A DNA stretch of 64,000 nucleotides from NCBI RefSeq assembly GCF_036884655.1, contig NC_088344.1, positions 34,534,501-34,598,500 on the forward strand, given 5' to 3'. Below are positions 12,656 to 22,512 of this stretch, in pieces; the first letter of the stretch is position 1, and each line of letters opens with the position of its first letter. Below the pieces are notes generated by a model, which was given only the letters and a program-made list of their open reading frames with translations, was not told the DNA's origin and made no database searches. Origin of the DNA: Musa acuminata AAA Group. Taxonomy: Eukaryota > Streptophyta > Magnoliopsida > Zingiberales > Musaceae. The position numbers and the translations under genes are program-made.

Positions 12656-14552
12656 GACGATCGACGAGTTTGAGAGGTCGAAGTCGAAGCTCGCTGGGGA
12701 CTTCGTAGCCGCGCTGCTTGATCTCCAAAAGGCCCAAAAGCTCGCTATGAAGCGGGAAGATGCCCGTAACGCCTCCCCTTCTCGGCCTTGGCCGCTGACG
12801 AGGTCTCCCTGCCTCCCTCTTCAACCGATCACTTCTTTTGAGTCGCTTGATTGCACATGACGTAGTGGATTTTGGCAGCTCGCCCAGCGAAGAGACTGCT
12901 GCGGGAGAGGATGCAGGTGACGACGACAGGTTGCTGCTGCTCTGGGAACAGACGAGGTAAGCGTTGCTGGAGTACACAAAACAGAGATTGGCCCAAATAA
13001 AACCTTCAATTTGGTTTACACCAAGATGATGGTACGTACGCTCTTTAAGATCCCATGGGTATATGCTGAGCCATGGAACTCATATCTTACAGGAGAACGA
13101 GAGAGTGAGCCAAATCCATTCATTTTCTCTCTCTTCATGCCTGTAGGAAAACATCTGAGACATGAGAGTAAATACAAATCGATCCAATCCGCTGGGCTGC
13201 CTTCAGTACAAAATCTGAGAAGCTTCAACATAATTAGCATTTTTTTTTTGTGTGTGTGTGGAACCCCAAATATCCAAATCATAAAAGAAACAATGCTATT
13301 ACAGCATCAAGAAACTTCAACACACAAAATGTAGTTGAGAAAGATAATTTGTGATTCTTCTGGGGACATCTTGGATAGCTAATGGCTCTTTAAACTTTCA
13401 AACTAGCACTCGAGTCGAGTGATACCAATAACCCGACTTATGATGTCCAGAGATGTTTGATGCAGAGGATGAAAGTAATTATACTTTGGGAAATTTGAGT
13501 TTCAACATTAATAAACCTTAACTTAATGCAGAATGAAATTTTGTTCGAGTGTTGGACATCTTTCTTAACTTAAGAAACCAAAGGTTTTCTATTATTAGTC
13601 TATACTCTGCTAGTTTTTCTTCATTTCCAAAGACGGTTTCGCGGAAATCGCTTTCATCCGCAGGCAAGAGTTACTCTCCTTGGAGAATGAGATAGTCTTC
13701 AATGAGGCCATAATAGAGGAAAGCGAGAAAGATATCAAAGAAATACACTACGATGTACAGAAAATACACGAAATTTATCAAGATCTCGCTGTCTTACTTC
13801 ATGACCAGCCTATCAGTATAGGTAAGCCTAAAATTGGTATGCATCAAATTCATTTAATGGTGTATTAATTTTGATTAATGTTAGACAGATAACATCGATA
13901 AGCGTATCGAAGAGTCAGCAGCATCGACAGGCCGAGCTAAAGAACAACTGTACAAGGCTTCCAAATGCAGTAGATCTAGGTCTTCTTGGGTGAGTCTTGG
14001 TAATACCTACTTTAAATAATCCTAGTCGCTAAGTTGCTTTGAACTCGTAAGCGAAGGTCTTAAATGGAAACTATTAGTCAAGAGACTAACTATTCCATTA
14101 AAATACATGAGTGCTAAAACAAAAACAGGAGAGTTTAGTAAAACAAAATGAGATATAGCATTGCCAGGGAGCTACTCATTAAGCATATTCAGTGTGATCA
14201 GGTGCTCCTCTAACAGAACACTCTTCTAGAAACCTAATTAAGATGCAGAACTGGGAATGTGGTATTCTGTAGCTAAATTCCTCTAAATATTAGAAGCATA
14301 GACTAGGAAGAGGATTAGTTTGTGCAAGAACTGATTACCTGAATCTCCTCAGTGTATTGTATGAAAGAAATAGTACTTGGCTCCAAGAGATTCTATCACT
14401 GCAATTAGGATGATGTCTGCTGTTCTTTTCAACAGGTGTGCTGGGTGTTGATAATTTTGGTGCTGGTGCTGGTCATCGTTCTCCTTGTTCTCATCTTGCG
14501 CCAGTTGCTTGCCCGACATGACGATCCAGTACAATCACTAGTGAAGCAATGA
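12656..14552 (+). CDS. SYP2-like Qa-SNARE (syntaxin), N-terminus not found
   Basis: Syntaxins of this class drive fusion at prevacuolar and vacuolar membranes. Joined exons are 12656-12802, 12879-12956, 13664-13821, 13889-13989 and 14436-14552, and all phases close. The reading runs through SKSKLAGDFVAALLDLQKAQ (the linker typical of SYP21/22-like proteins), an acidic stretch, then LENEIVFNEAIIEE and KIHEIYQDLAVLLHDQ of the SNARE motif. It ends in a single membrane anchor (WVLIILVLVLVIVLLVLIL) and a short basic tail. The zero-layer glutamine is present, but the next residue is proline instead of the usual glycine. The Habc part is not visible upstream: the frame is open back to ATG 12573, but that sequence is not family-like. 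It may be a truncated copy or a gene whose first exons I missed. Confidence 0.75.
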
Positions 14553-16262
14553 TCATTATGTGTCAGGCAATATGTATCGCTAATCAGTTTCTAACATCTC
14601 ATGATTGTAAGCTAATTTTGAAGCATCACAATGTTATCGAGTATGCTTTCTACTAACCTGAATTTGGAAGCAACTGTATCTGCTCTTAGATAGCGAGAAT
14701 ATGCACAAGTAGCAGCTCAAAAGCAAGAAAGAAACAAACAACGCCCTGTTATACAAATTTCTTGGTCCTGTTTCTGCTAATTTAGCTTCAAGCAATCATA
14801 AGTGAGTTGCATTCCGGCAGCAACTCATGTCAATCAAAATTTGGAACTCAGCGATATTAGAAGAAGCTACAAAAGCAACGAGTTGAACCAAAGCCAAAGA
14901 ACAAGAGAACCAGTGTTTTACCCGTCACTTGCGCTCCATCAAACTTGGCATAAGCCTCCAGATTTCGCCTCTCAGCTTTATCCACCGCATCGGCATCGGC
15001 CTCCTCCTTCACGGCGGCAAACCATCTGTTCTTCCCGTCCATGCGCCCGCCCTAATCGACACACCAATCGCAGACCACCACTCGCAATCATGCCCATCGT
15101 TCTGCTGCGGCGTGAACCCTTCCACGAACACCACCGCTGGCGAACCACACCCTCCTGACGTGAACCCTTCACCCCGTTGAACGACGGCCTTGATGCCAGG
15201 AGATCAATCAGTTCGTGCCACCGGTTGAGGCCAGGGCAGCTATCGTGGTGCACGAACTGATCCATCTCCTGGCATCAAGGGCGTCGTTGAACGGAACGAA
15301 GTCCCAGTCGAGGAGGCGGAGGGTTTTAGGGGTTGGGGGCAGTTTGGGGAGCCAGAACGACACGGAGGGCTTGGGAGGCGGACGAAGTAGAACTGAATGA
15401 GAGGCGGTCGTTGAGGGGCTTGGATGGAAGTGGAGGTCGGATCGCCTCAGGACCAACGTAGCGGGCGCTTTTTCTTGTATGCAGCCATAGCGCGGATCGT
15501 GAGAAGGATTTAGGAAGACGTACCACTTGAGAAGCGAAGGCGACACCGCTCCGGTGGAGGAGAAGGGAAAAGGAGACGACGACATTCGAGCGGACGAAGA
15601 AAAGAATGTGTCGTCTTGAATGCCTCTTCATTCGGGGGTTCCGTTACATGCTCTGGGGTGATGTCATTTCCATCACCCCCAAAGCTCAAACAAATATACC
15701 TATCGTACCTCGGACGGGGATCCGTGAGGGCCGATGACTCGGCGGTGTCGATCGACGGCGTCTCCGAGAAGGATCCTCGGCAGCCAACGTCTCCAAATTG
15801 CTGATGGTTTTTGAACTGCAACTCATGTTTAGGCATTTAAAATAAAAAAAAGATCAACCCCCGCGCCAAAATATGCCTACTGTCGTCAATTAAGCTGTGA
15901 TCTGTTGAGACAGGTAGGACGGTAAAGCTTCAGCAATCTACATATTCTACTATGTATGAGGTCACATACAACCCATTCAGTGTACCTCAGAGCGAATTTT
16001 GTCCATTTGGCCGGCCGCCTACTATATGATTTCCCAACGGTGCCCATCTTACTTGCACAGTTTCTGTTAATACATGATCTTATCTATCAATGGCGATGAA
16101 TCAGCTTGTTTCTCTGCATATATCCCATCTGTAGCAGCGGCTTTGAAACAGCTACGGATGAAGAACACGCTTCTCGTGACGGATATGCAACTGGATGAAT
16201 AGTGCCGGTGCATCATCTAGATTGTTATTTGTATGCTTGTGGCAGATTTAGCCTGTCGCTAT
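14553..16262. other. Spacer between SNARE and PGP1 genes with unresolved GC-rich frames
   Basis: The stretch 14900-15830 is GC-rich and has several overlapping minus-strand open frames (14857-15042, 15208-15585, 15510-15836). The first looks protein-like, with an acidic helical stretch KEEADADAVDKAERRNLEAY and a possible donor directly after it. I do not recognise any of them and cannot join them into one model. The rest (15840-16262) is AT-rich and includes the 3' flank of PGP1. Confidence 0.3.
15174..15294. repeat. Imperfect inverted repeat, arms about 45 bp, loop about 30 bp
   Basis: The left arm (15174-15219), reading CCGTTGAACGACGGCCTTGA and on through CCAGGAGAT and ATCAGTTCGTG, is matched by the reverse complement of 15250-15294 with about four or five mismatches. 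A transcript of either strand would fold into a long, nearly continuous hairpin. Confidence 0.85.
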
Positions 16263-19200
16263 CTACTTGAGCGATACTGTCCATATCTTCCTCGTGTACA
16301 CGACTAGTGACCATACGGCTAGGCCAGCTGAAACATAGAGCAGACCTATGCCAGAAGCTAAAACGCTCGGCACTGCCATGCTGCAATCACACTTCAAATA
16401 TGTAAGAATGATACCATAAACAAATTGGGGAAATGGAAAGCAGCAACACAAGATCGTAACCTGGGATCTCTGCTAGCAAGAAGGGCAGTTAGCGCAGTCA
16501 TTTGTGTTGCTGTTTTCCATTTCCCCAATTTGTTTACTGCTACAGCCTGCTGCCATAAATTATTTGGTTACCATTGCAAACTTTCCAAACATGAAATGAA
16601 AAATATATTTGCTGATGAAACGACACAACCAGTGGAAAGCCAAAAAGAGATACCTCAAGAGCAAGACTATTCTGAGATGCAGCCCACTCTCTGACTGCCG
16701 ACATAGTTATCTACAAAAAGAGATGAATGCTAAAAACAGTCAATGGCCATTGAGAAAAAAACAAACAAATCAACTCCATTTGAAGTCATAATATATAGAA
16801 AAAAATTGAGTTGGCAAATTGAACTTTGATTTCCTTATTGCATATATTTACTCATCCATTTCTTCTGAATTTAGTCTGAAGTCTACAAAGCACCACAAAC
16901 ATATAAGGTTGACAGAAAAAATAAACCTCGGAATAAGTTATACGCAAGCAGTGTGAATTAAATAAACAAGAGTTTTGGAGGCCAAAACACTTAAAATTGT
17001 GCACCGATTTTGTCCTCGTGCATTAATAGACTAACTTTTGATACGGGAGGCAGATATGACAAACATAAGGTTAACAGAGCAAATTTATTAAAGTTATATA
17101 TCAGAGGAGTGTGAATTTTAAAGTTATTTGGTTAAGTGGTATAGGAAAGAATACAAACACATAATAGATAAGAAAATGAAGGAATGAATGAGCTTCTTGA
17201 GTGCACACACATGGAAAAAGAAACCTTAGTTTACAAAGTGGTGATTACCTCTCTACCAATGATGGTGATTGAAGGTGCCGTCAAAAGCCATGGAACATCC
17301 CCAAATATAGCACATTCAAAAGGTTTAGTGCACAACAATACCAATGTGGCAGCAACCATAAGCTTCGAGCAAATGAAAAAAAAAAAATATATATATATTA
17401 TTATTCACGCATATAAATTTAATATAGAGAGAGTTCTGGAACTTGACAGCATGTATGTAAAATGGATAAGGTATACCTTGTCAGCGACAGGATCCAAAAA
17501 TGCACCAAATGCTGTTTCAAGCCGCATCTAGGAATTGCCACAAGTTAGTGTCAATTGTGACTAATATATTGGTTTGTCACATGCAAGGTCATCAGGGTCT
17601 TACGACAAACAATCCAATCAACATGGGCCTAAAAGAAGCTTGGTCCTGTACTTAAAAAATTGCCACCCCATAGAATTGCAATGAATCATTACCTCAAATG
17701 ACAAGATCCAACAAGGTTTCAGATATTGCAATCATCAATTATCTTCAATGATTTATTAAAATCTTCACCACAATCTAAAATGAGTTTACATTTGTTAAGA
17801 ATTAGAAATAGAATTATTGAAGATAAACTTATCTTTTTACTAAGAGATTATTTTAATTAAGTTTCAATAACTAAATCAAAAGAAAATTGGTGCGGAACTC
17901 CATTTTTTTCTCAAACATGTTGAAGTGGGCTACGGCACATGCTTTAGTTTATGTTTGTTGGTGAAAAAAAAAAGTGGTTTCTTTTTCTCACTTCATCAGA
18001 TTTTCAATTAACTCACATTTCTGATTGATTTCATTATCATAGGAATGTATAATCTTTGAAAGGCCATGGACACGATTCTTAAATGGTGATATGATTCACA
18101 ACTCATTCAACCCCAAAGCCACCTCAGGTTCTGATTCAGATCCTGACAACATTACTCAATCAAGGTTGCAGCATGACATATGAACCACATACCTTTCTTG
18201 CAATATAACCATCTAGCCAATCTGTAATTGCAGCGAGAAGAAAGATGCTTGTTGTAGCAGTTGCTCCCCACCAACCATCCATGTAAAAAGCTAATGAGAG
18301 TCGTTAACATGTCAGCCTTTGCACTTAGACAAACTATAAAATTTTACCGGTAGATTTATATAAGCACCTGAAAAAATACTGAAAATAGTAATATGCTATC
18401 AACAACAAGTTTTTCACAAAGAAGAAGAAACATAGATAACCTCCCATCTATTGTAATAGAAAAATATAAAGAGCTTAGTGATCAAGAAAACTGCGCTTTT
18501 CATTCAGCAACTGGATTAAGTGCAATATACAATTTAGAAAATGGTGTGACTGCCTACAGAAATTCAGTACAACTCATTCACTTTATTGAATAAACTGCAG
18601 AACCATAAATTACTCTGTTTGATGTAGGGTATTTAGCGTAAACCAAAAAAACAGAAAGAGATCATAAACGAGGCAAAAAAAAAAAAAACCGTCAACAATT
18701 ACCATTCTATATGGAGAAAAAAGAATCAAGAGTACAATAATCATTAGCTTCTAGCTGATAACTGACACAACGACTAAGACAGAGGATCTAAGTATAAAAA
18801 GTTAATTAGAGACTAGGGTTACTGGAGAAACTAGAACTACTGGATGACATAAGCTGAAATCCCAACAGTCACATAATGTGAAAGGCTTACTCATATTGAA
18901 CTTGCACCAATTGGATGACCTCACTTTACCAGAGATCAAGTTCTTAGCAAATGAATTACATATTTAAGTAAACTACAAAGGATGCACATGACCTGGAAAT
19001 TACTGTCAGGTATGTATCTGAAGATACTTCAATCGGTAAAGATATTTCCGAAATGTTGAACCAACAATCTAAGCAATTGTACTTGATATGCAACAATCAG
19101 TGATCAACAGATGCAAATCACCACATAATGCAGCTATAGAATGGAGTTAAATTTATATTATGGCTATCTGATTTGGTTGATCACTACAAAATACTTAGAA

Positions 19201-20452
19201 TTCAAATTAGTTTTGAATGTTTACATTTGTGTCAGCATCACATGTGGTCAGTCCACAAATTAGTTTTGAATGTCTAGACACATTGTGCATTTTTTAGACA
19301 AGTATAGATGAAATTTCAAAATTCAAAAGGCCTTAGACTGATTGATCTCCGAGATTATTGGTAACCAATAATGCTATTAAACAAATTCAATATATTTTTA
19401 ATGTTCATAATATTTAATAATCCAAGATGTAAGGGTTCATTTTCTCTAGTGCCACATTACAGTCTTTATATGGAGCCTGCAGGTTCATCCCTTGATGGAT
19501 TGTTGAATATGCAAGGCAGATCCAACTATTGTCAACTATTTTCAAGAATCTTCCTATGATGGTCTGTCTGTTCATGGGTTTTTGCATATAGTTAAAGAGT
19601 TATAACAAAAAGAACAAAGGCAAAGCATCAATAACTCGTCCTTTGTTATAATATGTAGGATATGAAATCTCATTGTTTGGTTTCTTCATCGAGGGCAATA
19701 CTACCCTCATCGGCACCGGCCACTGCAACCACAACCAAGCAATTCCGCAAGAGAAAATGGTGCTGAATTTTAGAACACTTTTGCTTCTTATCTTGGGAAT
19801 GTTTTATTTGGTACTGATGTGCCGCGCTTCCCTTTTCTATCTCTAAAGAAAGGAAAGAGGGCCTTACAGATGTACGATTCTTTATCTTCCATTCTCCATA
19901 TACATCACGATTATCCAAAGAAAACCATTATTCTTCCGACATGATATAAGAAAGTAAAAGAAATCTCGATCACATGCTTCAAAACCTTAAATATACAAAG
20001 ACCGAGACCCTCCTCGCCATACGTTTTAGCACCCATAACAAACAACATACCTTTAAGTCGAGAAAAAAGGGCATGTATCTAAAATTAGGGTAATCATTTC
20101 TCAGTTCAACGACCCAACCTCTCAATATCATCTAAGCCGGAAAGAAACGGATCTAAGAAGAAATGACGCATGAGAAGAAGATAATAGATCGGCATTAAGA
20201 CCACGTACTGCTCACGAAAAGGGGGATGGCGGCGACCCGGCCGATGGTGAGAACCGTCGGCAGAGTGAACAACCTCCCAGGACCATTCTGCGGCATCGGC
20301 GGCGTCGATGGCGGCGATTGCTTTCGCCCACTCATCTGCATGCCTACTTTCCCGCCGCCGCACTCGTAAAGGGAACCTATGGCGCTTGCGGCGTCGCCAC
20401 GGGGGTTCGTCTCTCCCGGCCCACCACCCGCCTTCTTTCTTGCTCGAGCCAT
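16263..20452 (-). CDS. PGP1: Phosphatidylglycerophosphate synthase (PGP1-type, CDP-alcohol phosphatidyltransferase)
   Basis: The enzyme joins CDP-diacylglycerol and glycerol-3-phosphate to phosphatidylglycerophosphate, the committed step to phosphatidylglycerol in plastids and, for cardiolipin, in mitochondria. Exons on the minus strand are 20209-20452, 18193-18290, 17477-17527, 17249-17362, 16654-16710, 16461-16546 and 16263-16380. All are GT-AG with closing phases, giving 255 residues. The catalytic motif D105-x2-D108-G-x2-A-R-x8-G-x3-D126-x3-D130 is intact and spans exons 2 and 3. Several hydrophobic segments follow, including the family ending GIGLLYVSAGLAVWSLVVYT. Residues 1-60 are basic and Ser/Pro-rich, consistent with a short transit peptide. 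The first intron is 1.9 kb. A hairpin brackets the donor of exon 6 (separate entry). Confidence 0.93.
16418..16535. repeat. 34-bp inverted repeat across an exon-intron boundary of PGP1
   Basis: The arm 16418-16451 lies in the intron after exon 6 of PGP1. The arm 16502-16535 lies inside exon 6 and encodes the NKLGKWKTATQM part. They are reverse complements at 33 of 34 positions. The 50-base loop (16452-16501) contains the 5' splice site at 16459-16460, only about 10 bases from the intronic arm. Confidence 0.92.
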
Positions 20453-21321
20453 CCACGATCACCACAACCACCGAGACTCGCGCCCGTGTATCGCGCCGTG
20501 CCCTCCCTGACCTGCTGTTGCGAAGGCGCGATTTATTCCTGGGCCGTCCGGTTAGTCGTGTGCGAGTACGTTACGAGTAGGGCAGATTCAATTCTCAACG
20601 AGCAGAACGGCCGCGGCACGTGCGAGAGCGTGTCATCTAAGGCAACAAACTCACGTGGATGATGGACAGATAAACCGAAATATACGAATCCGATAACAAT
20701 TAATGGATCTCAATGTTGGGTTCGATAAGGAAATTAGATCAAGGATGGATTCAATATCCTAACCCATTATAGATTTGAGGTACATCCAATAACGATATAC
20801 GGAGGCGCCAACGCAGTCCTCCACCCACCCAACAACGATATAAGGATAATAACGAATTATCGGCCCTTATGGATTAAACATAAAAATAGAGTGTTACGAT
20901 GATTACAAATGATCCCCTTGGTTGTTCATGTATAAAAGTCAATTCTCAGAGCCTGTCTAAGGATTAGATTTATCTACATAAACTCATTTCATCTCGTAAA
21001 ACTTAAAACAACTAACTTAAGCGTTTAAGGAATCATGTCAAAAACTTTCGTTCACATTGACCTTTGTATAAGATCCATCAAAGAGATTGAAGTCTGACTA
21101 TCTTGGATACTCAGAAACATTTCAAATATCATCTGGGAGTCACCTTAAACACCTTGATATTACATCAATTACTGTTCGAGACTATCACAAGGGTTATTCA
21201 AATAACCTCATACCTTTAAGACCAAATCAAATTGTATCGATTGACGATATCAGAACGCTATCAACAAGTGCATCTTAAAGCTAATACTACTTCGGATAAC
21301 AATCAGTATTTTGGAATGTTC

Positions 21322-21360
<39 letters not shown>

Positions 21361-22512
21361 CTTAAAGTAGCTTATGTCTTATCTAAAATCTTCACAATAT
21401 AATTTAGTGAGAAATAAATATAATTTATAACTTATATAAGGTATAAATTTATTTAATTTTTAAACATTATTTTATATTTATTTTTATGATTATATTTATT
21501 TTACTTAATACAAATTTTTTTTTGTAAGATTACATATATTAATTATTTGTTATTTATATTATTATTTAAATATAAAAAAATATGTTTTTTTTTAAAATAA
21601 AAATATTAAAAAAACATAAATTTATCACATAATATTCAATGGACTTTTGAGCATATTAAAATATGATTCTCATTTCTTGTTCACCAAACATTCAGAACAT
21701 TTCATATATGTAAACCTCTACCAACATGGTCTTTAACTTTCATATGTAAACCTAATAAATGATATAATAAGAAACTAGATCCAATATGACATGATATGTA
21801 TATTAAAGATGCTAGCAATATAAACATTTAGTTTCCTATGGTAAGAAAGCGCTCTCTCTCTCTATCTCTCTCTCTCTCCTCAAATGGCGAACAAGAGGTC
21901 GGTGGACGAACATCCACGAGAACATCACGGCATGGAACCATAACTCACTCTCTCTGTCCACTTCCCATCATCATACCATCCTAATATACTCGTATTCTTT
22001 TCCTAGCAGTGCGGCAGCTACGATTGTGTCGCCGTATGCATGCCCCGTCGACGTGCTCCCGATGATGAGCATCATTGTTGTTGTTGATATTAATTTATAG
22101 ACAGTACTGTGGGCCCCAACAACTCCTCCAATCGTCGTGAGAGTGGCGGTGTGCCGACAACGTTCCTTCCGAGGGTACGTTGGCGTTCGCACACTCATTA
22201 CACAAAAGGGTCCCGCGTAGCTTCAACTTCTTTCTCCAATCACAATGTGGGTAGGAGTTGGGTGTCTAGAGAAACGTCGGAAATTTATGGTTCAAACAGA
22301 AGCACCTCACGTCATCATTCGGAACCACCCAAATTAGTGTTTGGAAGGCAGTAAGCAAAATTAAAATGATTCTATATATATCTGTTATATAAACTGGCGT
22401 TAATGCGTCTACACATCCATATGTGAGCCGAGCGGCGGCGTTAGTGTTCTCTGTTTCCAGTCTTTCCGGAGTCTGTCTCCTCTCTGTGTCGCTCGAAAAC
22501 GACCTAGCGGAG
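20453..22512. other. Intergenic region between PGP1 and the RabGAP gene
   Basis: The two genes diverge from here, so both promoters should lie in it. Close to PGP1 the DNA is GC-rich (20453-20640). From 20900 to 21780 it is AT-rich and includes an (AT)n run at 21325-21357. The stretch 21510-21660 resembles 61900-62050 (see findings). CT-runs at 21850-21880 and a GC-rich leader at 22430-22512 precede the RabGAP start. No gene is recognised. Confidence 0.45.
21325..21357. repeat. (AT)n microsatellite
   Basis: This is a pure AT run of about 16 units between PGP1 and the RabGAP gene, in AT-rich DNA. Confidence 0.9.

Noticed and set aside
16425..16694. 89-codon plus-strand frame containing a PGP1-like GKWKAATQ stretch
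   Set aside because: The resemblance comes from the intronic arm of the inverted repeat copying exon 6 in reverse; it is not a second gene.
19670..19918. 82-codon minus-strand frame in the first PGP1 intron
   Set aside because: It does not fit between the phase-1 junction of exons 1 and 2, which already joins to the conserved family sequence.
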